Translations under genes and position numbers: made by a program
Source of the DNA: Opitutaceae bacterium TAV5
Lineage (GTDB): Bacteria; Verrucomicrobiota; Verrucomicrobiia; Opitutales; Opitutaceae
Length of the DNA stretch: 64,000 nucleotides
Direction of reading: 5' to 3'
Assembly: GCA_000242935.3 (NCBI GenBank)
Contig: CP007053.1
Span: 5,627,001 to 5,691,000, forward strand
Shown: in pieces, positions 51,644 through 60,408 of the stretch
How positions within the stretch are numbered: the stretch's first letter is position 1
Layout of the letters: every line of letters starts with the position of its first letter
Notes under the pieces: model-generated
The model's input: the letters and a program-made list of their open reading frames with translations, nothing else
What the model was told of the DNA's origin: nothing
The model's database searches: none

Positions 51644-52873
51644 TCAGCGCCGGGCGCGGATGCCTTTTTCCACGTCGGGCAGGAAACCCGTGACGAGGCC
51701 GATCAGCGGCAGCCACGCGCAGACGTGGAAAACGGCATCGATGCCCTTGTAATCGGCGAGCGTCCCCAGCGCGGCCGAGCCGATGCCGGCGATGCCGAAC
51801 GCGAAACCGAAAAACACGCCGGCGATCATGCCGACGCGGCCCGGGATCAGTTCCTGCGCGTACACGAGGATGGCCGAGAATGCCGACGCGAGGATGAACC
51901 CGATGATGACCGTGAACACGACCACCCAGGCCAGCCCGAGATGCGGCAGCGCCAGCGTGAACGGCGCCACGCCGAGGATCGAGACCCAGATGACGCCCTT
52001 GCGTCCGAAGCGGTCACCGATCGGCCCGCCCACGATCGTCCCCGCCGCGACCGCGAACAGGAAGACGAACAGGCACACCTGCGAAGCCTGCAGCGACACG
52101 CCGAACTTGTGGATCAGGTAAAACGTGTAGTAGTTGGTCAGGCTGACGAGGTAGATGTATTTCGAAAAAATCAGCCCGCCCAGAATGGCCAGCGCCAGCA
52201 CCACCTGGTTTTTCGGCAGGCGCAGCGCGGTGGCGGCGGCATCCGTCACGCCGACGGCGGTGGATGAGGTGCGCAGCGTGATCAGCAGACGCTCCCGGTA
52301 CCAGCCACCGACGCGGGCCAGCACGATGATCGCAGCCAGTGCGAGCACGGTGAACCAGAGCGTGTGCGGCAACCCTCGCGGGATGATCACTGCGGCCGCC
52401 AGCAGCGGCCCGAGCGAGGAACCGAAGTTGCCGCCGACCTGGAAAATCGACTGCGCCAGCCCGTGTTTGCCGCCCGAGGCCAGCCGGGCGACCCGCGAGG
52501 CTTCCGGATGAAACACCGACGAGCCCATGCCGACCAGCGCGGCCGCCATGATGAGCATCCCGAATCCGTGCGCCAGGCCGAGCAACACCAGCCCGACGAG
52601 CGTCAGGCTCATGCCGACGGCGAGCGAGTACGGCATCGGATGCCGGTCGGTGAAGCTGCCGACAAACGGCTGCAGGATCGAGGCCGTGAGCTGGTTGGTC
52701 AGCGTGATGAGGCCGATCTGGCGGAAGCTGAGGTCGAAGTTGGCCTTCAGCAACGGATAGATCGCCGGCACGATGGCCTGCAGGGTGTCGTTGAGCATGT
52801 GGGAGACGCTGAGCGCGACGAGCACGCCCATGACCGTGCTGTTTGCGCGGTGAGTCGTCCGGGATGTAGTCAT
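51644..52873 (-). CDS. MFS transporter, fosmidomycin-resistance (Fsr) family
   Basis: 409-aa 12-helix exporter. The early signature VSHMLNDTLQAIVPAIYPLL followed by LSFRQIGLITLTNQLTASIL and QPFVGSFTDRHPMPYSLAVG is characteristic of Fsr-like MFS proteins. The MFS loop motif appears as GGPIGDRFGRKGVIW between the halves. The start at 52873 (MTTSRTTHRANSTVMG) was chosen; the longer frame upstream runs through the leader attenuator. The gene sits behind a Val-rich leader peptide and terminator/antiterminator, so its expression seems tied to charged tRNA-Val, hinting at export of a branched-chain amino acid or a related compound rather than only drug efflux. Confidence 0.9.
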   Translation of the reverse strand: MTTSRTTHRANSTVMGVLVALSVSHMLNDTLQAIVPAIYPLLKANFDLSFRQIGLITLTNQLTASILQPFVGSFTDRHPMPYSLAVGMSLTLVGLVLLGLAHGFGMLIMAAALVGMGSSVFHPEASRVARLASGGKHGLAQSIFQVGGNFGSSLGPLLAAAVIIPRGLPHTLWFTVLALAAIIVLARVGGWYRERLLITLRTSSTAVGVTDAAATALRLPKNQVVLALAILGGLIFSKYIYLVSLTNYYTFYLIHKFGVSLQASQVCLFVFLFAVAAGTIVGGPIGDRFGRKGVIWVSILGVAPFTLALPHLGLAWVVVFTVIIGFILASAFSAILVYAQELIPGRVGMIAGVFFGFAFGIAGIGSAALGTLADYKGIDAVFHVCAWLPLIGLVTGFLPDVEKGIRARR

Positions 52874-52942
52874 GATGTTGATACGGATTTGCGGTCTTGC
52901 GGTTTTTCGACAAAACCCGCTTCGGCCCGTTTGCCGCCGGGG

Positions 52943-52984
52943 CCACAAAAAGAAGCCCTCTCCGGCAAGGAACCGGAGAGGGCG
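52943..52984 (-). terminator. Attenuator terminator upstream of the MFS gene
   Basis: On the minus strand the 11-bp stem GCCCTCTCCGG (52983-52973) pairs with CCGGAGAGGGC (52965-52955), 7-nt loop TTCCTTG, followed by TTCTTTTTGTGG. It lies about 70 bp before the MFS start. The 5' arm can alternatively pair with CCGGAGGCG (53015-53007) just after the leader-peptide stop, with a 2-nt bulge, forming an antiterminator. Confidence 0.85.
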
Positions 52985-53015
52985 AAAATCGGATTCTTGT
53001 TCAATGCGCCTCCGG

Positions 53016-53099
53016 TCAGTTCGAAACGACAGCAACAACAACTACGTCCACGAGGCAGACGGAGAGATTGGCGTGAATCGGAAGACCGGCGAAATGCAT
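53016..53099 (-). CDS. Valine-rich leader peptide
   Basis: 27-codon ORF beginning MHFAGLPIHANLSVCL and ending VDVVVVAVVSN. Seven of nine consecutive codons near the end are Val (GTG GAC GTA GTT GTT GTT GCT GTC GTT). The stop TGA abuts the antiterminator arm CCGGAGGCG, and a Rho-independent terminator follows 30 nt later. This is the classic geometry of amino-acid leader peptides such as those of ilv operons: stalling at Val codons leaves the antiterminator arm free, while reaching the stop masks it and lets the terminator form. The controlled gene is the Fsr-like MFS transporter. Confidence 0.75.
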   Translation of the reverse strand: MHFAGLPIHANLSVCLVDVVVVAVVSN

Positions 53100-53427
53100 G
53101 GAACGGAAAAAGGAGGCGGAATGGGTGGCCCAAACCTTTTCGGCTGTCAAGCGGGCAGCTTTTGGCGGCACGCCACGAGGAGCGGTTTCACGGTTCTGAC
53201 TTGCAGAGGTTATTTTTGAACAGAAGGAAACAGAGAGAATAGAGATTTTTCGACCTTTCCAGTGGTGATCGTTCCGCCTCGCGCGCTCGTGCCCCCTGAC
53301 AAGACAGAAAAGATTATGCGGCGGCGCAGAGCAGCGGAACTTTCAGACCTTTTTTACACGAAGGACACAGAGCGGCGCAGCCGCAACCGAAGTGGAGGGA
53401 CGCCGCGCTTTGTGGCAGGGTCCGGGT
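53100..53427. other. Intergenic region before the hypothetical gene
   Basis: Contains the probable promoter region of the leader/MFS transcript (minus-strand TTGACA at 53150-53145 without a good -10) and the left arm of the outer inverted repeat (53214-53232). Near 53350-53391 it also has the phrase TTTACACGAAGGACACAGAG followed by GCCGCAACCGAAG, dispersed-repeat material. No gene. Confidence 0.5.
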
Positions 53428-55017
53428 GTGAAAACAAATAACCAGACATCCACCAGCGGGCACGGCGTCCCGGAGGCCTTTGTTAACAAATTTGGCGGGC
53501 AGATCACAGGGATACTTTGCGGATTTGACCGTGTGAGGTTCCGGGCGACGCTGAGGCTGCTGTTTCAGCCGTCGGCGATGGAAGCGTACCTGCAGGCGTG
53601 CGGGGTGCTGATCAAGCACTTCAAGCCCTTTGCCGAGAAGATCACGCAGCGCATCCGGCAGGCGGCGTGGGCGGCGGCGGAGGCGGCCGGGCGGCCGGTG
53701 CGCTACCTGGGTTGCGCGCAGCAATCGAAGGAGGAGCTTGCCCGGCAGATTGCGCGGGAGGAGGGGATTGCCAGCGGGCTGATCGCGGTGTTCAGCGCGG
53801 TCGAGCCGTGCCTGTCCTACGCGGTGCGCGGCGAGCGCGAGAGCAGGGAGATCCACCTGGTGCTGGAGAACCGCAAATGCACGCACCTGTATCACTATTA
53901 CCAGCACCCCGGTTTCGGCCTGATCCACGTGCGGGTGCAGACCTGGTTTCCGTTCAACGTGGAGGTGTGCCTGAACGGGCGCGAGTGGCTGGCCCGGCAG
54001 ATGGACCGCGCGGGACTGGACTACGAGCAGCGCGACAACTGTTTTGCCCGGGTGAGCGATCCGGTGCGCGCGCAGGCGCTGCTCGACGAACAGTTGAAGA
54101 CCGACTGGCCCCGGGTGCTCGACGGGTTGCTCGAGCAGGCCCATCCCCTGCACGCCGAACTGGGCCGCCCGCTCGGGCAGCGCTATTACTGGAGCGCCAG
54201 CCAGACCGAGTTTGCCACCGATGTGATGTTCCGCGACGCGGCCAGCCTGGCCGGGTGGTATCCGCAGTTCCTGCACCACGGCATCCGCAGCTTTGGCAGT
54301 GCCGACGTGCTGCGCTTCCTCGGGGCGGCCTGCCCCGACAAGTTCCGCGGAGAAGTCACCTCCACGCTCAGGCGCCGGCCCGAAGGGGTGCGGCTCAAGC
54401 ATGTGGTCAACGGCAACTCGCTGAAGGTTTACGACAAGCAGGGCAGCGTGCTGCGGGTGGAGACGACCATCGTCAATCCGCACCCTTTCCGGGTCTACCG
54501 GCCCAGCGAAACAGATCCGCAGCAGCAACCGGCATGGAGGTACCTGCGGCGGGGCGTGGCCGACCTGTGGCGGCGGGCCGAGGTCAGCCGCGCGGCCAAC
54601 GGCCGCTATCTGGGCGCCCTGGCCAGCGTCACCGGCAAAACCCCGCTCGCCCAGGAAGCCCGGCCGGTGTGCCGGGCACGCACCGTGGACCGGCAGCGTT
54701 ACCGGGCTCTCAACCCGTGGGCTCCCGCCGATGGCGCCTTGCTGGAAGCCATCAGCCGCGGCGAGTTTGCCCTCAACGGCCTGCGCAACCGCGATCTGCG
54801 CGCCTTGCTGTATCCGCCCGCCTCCACGGCCGCCGACACAAAACGCCAGGCCGCCGCAGTCACCCGCCAGCTCGCCCTGCTCCGCGCCCATGGCCTGCTC
54901 AAAAAAGTCTCCGGCACCCACCGCTGGCTGCTCACCGACCACGGCCGCAGGATCGTCACCGCTCTCCTCGCCGCCCATCAGGCCGATGTCGATCAACTCA
55001 CAAAACTCGCCGCATAA
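53428..55017 (+). CDS. Conserved hypothetical protein with C-terminal winged-helix-like domain, mobile-element-like setting
   Basis: About 529 aa from the GTG at 53428; an alternative GTG at 53392 adds 12 residues. I recognise the style of a widespread uncharacterised family (VNKFGGQITGILCGFDRVRF, HLYHYYQHPGFGLIHVRVQT, WFPFNVEVCLNGREWLARQM) but no assigned function. A segment LKHVVNGNSLKVYDKQGSVL, RVETTIVNP recalls replication-initiator-like proteins, which is only a resemblance. The last ~65 residues (QAAAVTRQLALLRAHGLLKK, VSGTHRWLLTDHGRRIVTAL) look like a winged helix. No transposase DDE motif was identified. Nested inverted repeats flank it and its direction opposes all neighbours. Confidence 0.8.
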   Translation: MKTNNQTSTSGHGVPEAFVNKFGGQITGILCGFDRVRFRATLRLLFQPSAMEAYLQACGVLIKHFKPFAEKITQRIRQAAWAAAEAAGRPVRYLGCAQQSKEELARQIAREEGIASGLIAVFSAVEPCLSYAVRGERESREIHLVLENRKCTHLYHYYQHPGFGLIHVRVQTWFPFNVEVCLNGREWLARQMDRAGLDYEQRDNCFARVSDPVRAQALLDEQLKTDWPRVLDGLLEQAHPLHAELGRPLGQRYYWSASQTEFATDVMFRDAASLAGWYPQFLHHGIRSFGSADVLRFLGAACPDKFRGEVTSTLRRRPEGVRLKHVVNGNSLKVYDKQGSVLRVETTIVNPHPFRVYRPSETDPQQQPAWRYLRRGVADLWRRAEVSRAANGRYLGALASVTGKTPLAQEARPVCRARTVDRQRYRALNPWAPADGALLEAISRGEFALNGLRNRDLRALLYPPASTAADTKRQAAAVTRQLALLRAHGLLKKVSGTHRWLLTDHGRRIVTALLAAHQADVDQLTKLAA

Positions 55018-55068
55018 AAGGCACATATAAAATCCTCTCAAAAATGTGCGAATCCCCAGGATAGCAGT

Positions 55069-55182
55069 ACAAAGGACGCGAAGGGCGCGAAGGAGGAATG
55101 GGAGGAATGGGAGGAAGGGGCGGGGAGGCGGGCTGGTTTCTTCATGGATTTTCTGCTTCTTCGCGCCCTTTGCGAGCTTTGT
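55069..55182. repeat. 24-bp inverted repeat pair downstream of the hypothetical gene
   Basis: ACAAAGGACGCGAAGGGCGC... (55069-55092) is mirrored by ...GCGCCCTTTGCGAGCTTTGT (55159-55182), 3 mismatches in 24 bp, 66-bp spacer. Same wording as the repeat at 25435-25508. Confidence 0.78.
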
Positions 55183-55364
55183 GTAAATATCCGCAATCGA
55201 GAGAGGGAGGGGAGTTGCCACTGAAAACGGCGAGGAACCGGAATAGAGAGAAGGCAGAAAGGACCTTTTCAGCCTCTCTGCCTTTCCTTCGTTGCCTTCT
55301 GTTCAAAAAAACATCCCCAAAAATGTTTTTCCTGATCGGGCATGATTGTCCGGGGAAAAGGCGC

Positions 55365-55877
55365 CTACTCCGCAAACACAAACCGCACCCGCGCCCCCGT
55401 CGACAGGCAGCCATGGGTGTCGGCCGGCCATTGGGCGAGGCACTGGTACTCGGCTTCGTCGGGGCGAGCACAATCGAGCGGCAATTCATGTCGCACCCAC
55501 GGCACATTGCGCCCGGGCGAGCTTTCCATCGCCAGCAATCGTTTCATCCAGCGGCGAATCCGGTAAAACGCCAGATAATGTTTCCCGTCGAGCTGCGCCC
55601 GGAGACGGCAGAGCTGGGCGAAACAGGCGCGCGCATCCTGCCGGGCCTGGATCAGGCAGCGCAGATCGAGCGCGCAGTCCATGAGGGCGGCGTCCTCGAG
55701 GCCGATTTCCGCGAGCAGCCCGTCCAGCGTTTCCGGCCCATCGTGAAAGGGACATCGTCCCTGGCGCGCCCCGGCCGGCGTCGATGCCGGCTGCGTCGCG
55801 GTGTCTTCCGGTGCGACGAGAAGCCGCGGTGCATCCGTCGCGGCGGTGGATTGAAATTGAAACTCGATCTCAGTCAT
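55365..55877 (-). CDS. Hypothetical protein
   Basis: 170-aa protein of unknown family. It has no signal peptide or membrane segment. An N-terminal low-complexity part (QSTAATDAPRLLVAPEDTAT) is followed by a helical Leu/Ala/Arg-rich region (LDGLLAEIGLEDAALMDCAL, DLRCLIQARQDARACFAQLC, RLRAQLDGKHYLAFYRIRRW) and a C-terminal stretch with Trp/Tyr/Cys. Codon use and continuity fit a real gene, but nothing assigns a function. It is preceded by the Dps terminator and so has its own transcript. Confidence 0.55.
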   Translation of the reverse strand: MTEIEFQFQSTAATDAPRLLVAPEDTATQPASTPAGARQGRCPFHDGPETLDGLLAEIGLEDAALMDCALDLRCLIQARQDARACFAQLCRLRAQLDGKHYLAFYRIRRWMKRLLAMESSPGRNVPWVRHELPLDCARPDEAEYQCLAQWPADTHGCLSTGARVRFVFAE

Positions 55878-55884
55878 GGGCTTG

Positions 55885-55917
55885 AAAAAAGCGCCTTTTG
55901 CAGAGAGCGAAAGGCGC
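55885..55917 (-). terminator. Rho-independent terminator of the Dps gene
   Basis: On the minus strand GCGCCTTT (55917-55910) pairs with AAAGGCGC (55898-55891), 11-nt loop, followed by TTTTTT. It lies 36 bp after the Dps stop. Confidence 0.85.
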
Positions 55918-55953
55918 CGGCTGATGGCAGTTGCTCGAAGGGAGCAGCTAACC

Positions 55954-56427
55954 TCACTTGAGGACGCTTTTCAACATCCAGACGGTTTTTTGGTGCCACT
56001 GGATGCGGCCGATCGCCAGGTCCTGGGTTTCGAGGTCCTTGGCGGCTTCGGAGGTGTCGCGGAGGGTGATCAGGTCGGCGATGACCTTTTCGTGGCCGAC
56101 GATGAGGGCGGCGATGAAGTCCTTGGCGGCGACGGGATGGGAAAATTCTTCGATCCCGGCCTTGTCGGCGAGATTGCGCAGGCCGCCGATGGCGTAGTGG
56201 TCGAGGGCGCGGATGCGCTCGGCGATTTCGTCAACGGCTTCGAAAAGGGCTTCGTACTGCGACTGGAAGGCAGCGTGAAGGGAGAAAAACCCGGAGCCCT
56301 CGACGTTCCAGTGGGCATAATGGGTATTGGCCATCAGGGCATAAGAGCTGGCGAGGGCGGTGTTGAGGGAGGCGACGACGGGCGAGGCCTTCGTGGCGGA
56401 GGCGGCGGATTTGGTGATAGTCGGCAT
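55954..56427 (-). CDS. dps: Dps-family DNA-protecting ferritin-like protein
   Basis: 157-aa Dps/ferritin-like protein. Start at MPTITKSAASATKASPVVAS; upstream in-frame extension is not Dps-like. The Dps ferroxidase pattern is clear in NTHYAHWNVEGSGFFSLHAA followed by FEAVDEIAERIRALDHYAIG (His, Asp, Glu at inter-subunit sites). It oxidises and stores iron with peroxide and binds or protects DNA in stress. Length is typical. The Ala/Ser/Lys-rich N-terminus may serve DNA contact. Monocistronic, ended by the terminator at 55885-55917. Confidence 0.93.
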   Translation of the reverse strand: MPTITKSAASATKASPVVASLNTALASSYALMANTHYAHWNVEGSGFFSLHAAFQSQYEALFEAVDEIAERIRALDHYAIGGLRNLADKAGIEEFSHPVAAKDFIAALIVGHEKVIADLITLRDTSEAAKDLETQDLAIGRIQWHQKTVWMLKSVLK

Positions 56428-56805
56428 AACGGACACAAATATGACGCGAAAACCGCCATCGTCAATGAAGTGACGGGAGTTTAAGGATTGGTAACGATGG
56501 CAATTATGCGCAATGCAAGCGGTTGCGGGATCAGCCGGTTGCCGGATGATTTTCGGAAACCTCATCCGGAACCTCCGCTGACTCGCTGAAAGAAGATGCC
56601 GGGTGGGTCGCCACAAGCAGCCGTTCAAGTTGCACCGGAGCGGGAGGAGGCTGGACTGCCAGATCGGGGCGGAACCGTTTCGCGGCCGTGGCGGAGGTCG
56701 GATACGGAAGGCTGTGTCCCGGCGAGAAATTGCCTTGCCTCTCGCGTCCGCCTCCCGGCAGATGGACGGCTCCCGCGCTTCATCGAGCGCGATTCCCCTG
56801 TGCAC
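56428..56805. other. Intergenic region, Dps promoter and polysaccharide cluster 5' side
   Basis: 378 bp between divergent genes with no credible CDS. On the minus strand TTGACG (56465-56460) and CATATT (56443-56438) with a 16-bp spacer form a possible Dps promoter that would give a nearly leaderless mRNA. Nothing definite was seen for the plus-strand operon. Confidence 0.35.
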
Positions 56806-57495
56806 ATGAAACTGTCGATTGTTATTCCTTGCTACAACGAGGCCAAAACCCTGCGTACGATCCTCGATCGTGTGCGCGCCGCTCCGGTGGCGGACAAGGA
56901 GATCATCGTGGTCGATGACTGTTCGACCGACGGCAGCCGTGAACTGCTGAAGGGAGAGTTGGCCGGCCTCGCCGATCGGGTGATCTTTCACACCGTGAAC
57001 CAGGGCAAGGGAGCCGCCCTGCGGAGTGGTTTTGCCGCTGCGACCGGCGATGTGGTCGTGGTTCAGGATGCCGACCTTGAATACGATCCTGACGAATACC
57101 CCAAGCTGCTGAAGCCGATCGTAACTGGCGATGCGGATGTGGTTTTTGGATCCCGGTTTATGGGTGGTGACGCCCATCGCGTGCTCTATTTCTGGCACAT
57201 GGTCGGCAACCGGTTTTTGACGCTGCTTTCCAACATGTTCACCAATCTTAATCTCACCGACATGGAAACCTGCTACAAAATGTTCCGGCGTGAGATTATC
57301 CAGAAGATCACGATCGAGGAAAACCGCTTCGGTTTCGAGCCGGAGATCACGGCGAAGGTGGCAAAGCTGGATTGCGTGGTCTACGAGGTGGGCATCGCCT
57401 ATCACGGACGCACTTATAAGGATGGAAAGAAGATCGGATGGCGGGATGGAGTGCGAGCGGTATGGGCAATTCTGAAGTATAATATTGCGAGGTGA
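56806..57495 (+). CDS. GT2 family glycosyltransferase (DPM1-like)
   Basis: 229-aa glycosyltransferase. Start at [20 protein letters not shown], the usual GT2 opening; the earlier frame is not conserved. Donor-binding and metal motifs: [12 protein letters not shown] and [12 protein letters not shown] (DxD equivalent), then GSRFMGG and the acceptor-side [13 protein letters not shown]. No transmembrane segment, as in soluble dolichyl/polyprenyl-phosphate mannosyltransferase-like enzymes. Overlaps the next GT2 gene. Probably loads a sugar onto an undecaprenyl carrier for surface polysaccharide. Confidence 0.9.
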   Translation: MKLSIVIPCYNEAKTLRTILDRVRAAPVADKEIIVVDDCSTDGSRELLKGELAGLADRVIFHTVNQGKGAALRSGFAAATGDVVVVQDADLEYDPDEYPKLLKPIVTGDADVVFGSRFMGGDAHRVLYFWHMVGNRFLTLLSNMFTNLNLTDMETCYKMFRREIIQKITIEENRFGFEPEITAKVAKLDCVVYEVGIAYHGRTYKDGKKIGWRDGVRAVWAILKYNIAR

Positions 57496-57497
57496 TT

Positions 57498-58427
57498 ATG
57501 AGGAAAGTCTCCGTTGTTAGTGGCTGCTATAATGAAGAGGGGAATCTTGGCGAACTGGTCGAGCGAGTCTTTGCCGTGGCAGGGAGGTTTCCTCAGTATG
57601 AGTGGGAGTATATAATTATCGACAATTGTTCCACGGATGGCTCGGAGGCTGTCTTGCGTAAATTGGCAGCTGCAGAACAGCGGTTGAAAATAATATTTAA
57701 TGTGCGCAATTTCGGGCATGTGCGTTCACCTTACCACGCCATGATGCAAGCGACAGGGGATGCGGTGATTTACCTGGCGTCGGACTTACAGGACCCGCCG
57801 GAGATGATCGCGGAGTTTTTACCCAAATGGGAGACCGGGGCAAAGATCGTGGCGGCTATCAAAAATGAGAGCGAGGAGTCACCGGTTTTTTTCTTCCTGC
57901 GCCGGTGTTATTACGCGGTGATTTCGCGGCTGTCGGACGTCGATTTGCTGCGGAACTTCACCGGATTCGGGCTCTACGACCGACAGGTGAACGATGCACT
58001 GCGGGCAATGGAGGATCCCTATCCCTATCACCGGGGGCAAATTGCGGAGTTGGGGTTTCCGGTGGAGCGGGTTAATTTCACGCAACAGAGACGGAAACGG
58101 GGAATCACGAAGAATAATTTTTATACACTCTACGATTTCGCGATGCTCGGGTTTACCAGCCACACGAAGGTGCCGCTGCGGCTGGCGGCGATGACGGGAT
58201 TCGTGTTGGCGTTGCTGTCATTTGTTGCGGGCATGATTTACCTGGTGAGGAAATTGCTCTTTTGGGACGAGTTTCCTTTGGGTCAGGCGCCGCTGGTGGT
58301 CGGATTGTTTTTCCTCGGGTCGGTGCAACTATTTTTTATCGGCATCATCGGCGAGTATATCGGTGCGATTCACACGAAGGTGAGCAAGCGTCCGCTGGTA
58401 GTGGAGCGGGAGCGGATCAACTTCTGA
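57498..58427 (+). CDS. Membrane GT2 glycosyltransferase (GtrB/ArnC-like)
   Basis: 309 aa from the ATG at 57498 (a GTG 6 bp earlier is also possible); GAGGTGA lies just upstream. GT2 domain with VVSGCYNEEGNLGELVERVF, IIIDNCSTDGSEAVL and YLASDLQDPPEMI (DxQDPP), then two C-terminal transmembrane helices (LAAMTGFVLALLSFVAGMIY; LVVGLFFLGSVQLFFIGIIG) ending IGAIHTKVSKRPLV. This is the layout of polyprenyl-phosphate sugar transferases such as GtrB. Part of the polysaccharide operon. Confidence 0.92.
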   Translation: MRKVSVVSGCYNEEGNLGELVERVFAVAGRFPQYEWEYIIIDNCSTDGSEAVLRKLAAAEQRLKIIFNVRNFGHVRSPYHAMMQATGDAVIYLASDLQDPPEMIAEFLPKWETGAKIVAAIKNESEESPVFFFLRRCYYAVISRLSDVDLLRNFTGFGLYDRQVNDALRAMEDPYPYHRGQIAELGFPVERVNFTQQRRKRGITKNNFYTLYDFAMLGFTSHTKVPLRLAAMTGFVLALLSFVAGMIYLVRKLLFWDEFPLGQAPLVVGLFFLGSVQLFFIGIIGEYIGAIHTKVSKRPLVVERERINF

Positions 58428-58443
58428 GCCTGAATACCTATCA

Positions 58444-59514
58444 ATGGCAAAAAACGGAGTCGACGAGAGGAAAGGGCGCGCGAAGCGCGGTCTTGCGCTG
58501 CGGATGGCTGTGACGGGAGGACTTCTGGTGGTTTTGCTGGCGGGGATGGAGTGGCGGAATCTGGGACGATTGCTGCTCGGGGCGGATGGCCGGTTGCTGG
58601 CCGGGGTGTTGTTCCTGGCACCACTTGCCGTCGCGGGGTTAGCCTTGCGGTTGCAGCGATTGTTGCGGGTGGCGGGTGAACATGAGGCGGAAGACGGCTT
58701 GCCGTTGCGGTTTCGGGAGGTGTTGCGCGTGACGTGGGGCGGACAGTTTTTCAACTCGTACCTGCCGGGGTCCACGGGCGGGGATATATACAAAATCTGC
58801 GAGTTGTGCAGGCTTTTCCCGCGCTCGTGTGCGGAAGCGGTGGCGGCGGTGGTCTCGGACCGCCTTTTCGCCTTGCTGGCGCTGATCGGGTTGGCCGGCG
58901 TATCAATGGCTGCAGTGCCGTTGCCTTGGGCACGACTGGCGGATGACGATGGCCTGGCTGTTCCCGGATGGATAATTTGCGCGATCGTTGTCATTGTCCT
59001 TCTGGCAGTGATCGCGGGCGGAGCAGCGGCAGCAGGGGCGGCGTCGGTCCGGACCTGGATCCTTCGGCTGCTGGTGCGAGTAACCGGTGTTCTGAAGCAG
59101 GCCTTGCGTTATTTCCGGGGAGGTGCCGTTACATGGACCGCGCTGGGGCTGGCCATGATGGTGCATGTGTTCAACTTCGGTCTGGTGTTCCTGCTGGCGC
59201 GGGCACTGGGCATCGGCCTGACATTTTCCGATGTGGCGGCGCTTATGCCGGTGCTGATGCTGGCGATGCTGCTGCCGGTGACGATCAACGGGCATGGCTT
59301 GCGGGAGGTGCTGATGGCAGGCGCGTTTGCGTGGTTACAGGTTAGCGCGGACGGCGGCGCCATCGGGCCGAGAGAGTGTGCGGTCGCGTTGTCGCTGGTA
59401 ATGGTCGCCTGCGATCTGCTGTGTGCGACTCCGGGAGGGATATGGTTTTTGTTGCACCGGCGAAATCGCGAAGCCGGGGCGGGATGCACCGGGAGCGGGC
59501 CAGGCGATTTTTGA
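58444..59514 (+). CDS. Flippase-like membrane protein (LPG synthase TM / UPF0104 family)
   Basis: 356-aa integral membrane protein with about eight hydrophobic helices ([19 protein letters not shown] onward). The family motif [20 protein letters not shown] and the [17 protein letters not shown] helix place it in the lysylphosphatidylglycerol-synthetase transmembrane-domain-like group, which often occurs beside GT2 genes and is suspected to move or support lipid-linked glycans. It follows the GtrB-like gene by 16 bp. No synthetase domain is attached. Confidence 0.85.
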   Translation: MAKNGVDERKGRAKRGLALRMAVTGGLLVVLLAGMEWRNLGRLLLGADGRLLAGVLFLAPLAVAGLALRLQRLLRVAGEHEAEDGLPLRFREVLRVTWGGQFFNSYLPGSTGGDIYKICELCRLFPRSCAEAVAAVVSDRLFALLALIGLAGVSMAAVPLPWARLADDDGLAVPGWIICAIVVIVLLAVIAGGAAAAGAASVRTWILRLLVRVTGVLKQALRYFRGGAVTWTALGLAMMVHVFNFGLVFLLARALGIGLTFSDVAALMPVLMLAMLLPVTINGHGLREVLMAGAFAWLQVSADGGAIGPRECAVALSLVMVACDLLCATPGGIWFLLHRRNREAGAGCTGSGPGDF

Positions 59515-59600
59515 CCTCGCCCGGCTGCGCTTTCCTCTCTGTCTTTTTCTTTCTCTTGAAAATCTTCGATCCGCTGCCCCCGACATCCGCTGCTTCATCG

Positions 59601-60371
59601 ATGAAGGCCGTCATTCTTGCCGGCGGGCTTGGCACGCGCATCAGCGAGGAAACTCATCTGAAGCCCAAGCCTATGGTCGAGATTGGCGGGCGTCCGATCC
59701 TGTGGCATATCCTGAAGCTCTACTCGGCGCACGGGATCAACGACTTTGTCGTCTGCGCGGGCTACAAGGGTTATGTCATTAAAGAGTATTTCGCCAATTA
59801 CTTCCTGCACATGTCGGACATCACGTTTGACATGGCGAACAATCGCATGGAGGTACTCGCGCGGCATGCCGAGCCGTGGCGGGTCACCGTGGTGGACACG
59901 GGAGAGGCGACACAGACCGGCGGCCGACTGCGCCGGGTGCGCGAGTACCTTGGTGCCGGAGATTTTTGTATGACGTATGGTGATGGTGTCGCAGATGTGG
60001 ATGTGCGGGCGTTGGTGGCATTTCACAAGCGCCATGGTCGGCTCGCCACCATGACGGCCGTGCAACCACCGGGGCGGTTTGGTGCGCTGTCCATGGATGA
60101 AGACGGTTATGTCAGCGAGTTTCAGGAAAAGCCCCAAGGCGACGGCTCGTGGATAAATGGCGGGTTTTTTGTGCTCAACACTGCCGTCATCGACCGGATC
60201 GCCGGAGACGACATGCTATGGGAGCGGGAGCCGGTCGAGTCGCTGGCGGCGGAGCGACAACTGATCGCCCGCAAGCATCACGGTTTCTGGCAACCGATGG
60301 ACACCGTACGCGACAAGAATCACCTTGAGGCGCTTTGGGCGTCGGGGAAGGCTCCGTGGAAGATCTGGTAA
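59601..60371 (+). CDS. rfbF: Glucose-1-phosphate cytidylyltransferase
   Basis: 256-aa nucleotidyltransferase, start at [20 protein letters not shown] (upstream in-frame sequence is not conserved). Signature GGLGTRI for CTP binding, [34 protein letters not shown] (metal Asp) and [10 protein letters not shown]. Length matches RfbF/DdhA (about 257 aa). It makes CDP-glucose, the first step toward CDP-linked 6-deoxy and 3,6-dideoxyhexoses of surface glycans. CDP-glucose 4,6-dehydratase is encoded two genes downstream. Confidence 0.95.
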   Translation: MKAVILAGGLGTRISEETHLKPKPMVEIGGRPILWHILKLYSAHGINDFVVCAGYKGYVIKEYFANYFLHMSDITFDMANNRMEVLARHAEPWRVTVVDTGEATQTGGRLRRVREYLGAGDFCMTYGDGVADVDVRALVAFHKRHGRLATMTAVQPPGRFGALSMDEDGYVSEFQEKPQGDGSWINGGFFVLNTAVIDRIAGDDMLWEREPVESLAAERQLIARKHHGFWQPMDTVRDKNHLEALWASGKAPWKIW

Positions 60372-60408
60372 GATTTCCGGCCGCACAGGTTTTTCGATTA
60401 TCATCCGC

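Larger units (their letters stand above)
53214..55309. repeat. Outer inverted repeat enclosing the hypothetical gene
   Basis: TTTTTGAACAGAAGGAAAC (53214-53232) is mirrored by GTTGCCTTCTGTTCAAAAA (55291-55309), one mismatch in 19 bp, about 2.06 kb apart. Additional related repeats lie just inside on each side (53350-53391; 55069-55182). Confidence 0.7.

Noticed and set aside
51644-53041. Longer start for the MFS gene, reading through the leader region
   Set aside because: The extension crosses the terminator hairpin and has no MFS homology style; the natural start is at 52873.
53122-53150. TTGACA plus -10 promoter for the leader/MFS transcript
   Set aside because: The -35 is good but the hexamer at 16-18 bp (CACCCA) is not an acceptable -10, so no promoter feature was called.
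53314-55221. 635-aa minus-strand frame over the hypothetical gene
   Set aside because: Antisense translation, rich in Arg/Pro/His/Gln, running through repeat DNA at both ends; the plus-strand frame is the coherent protein.
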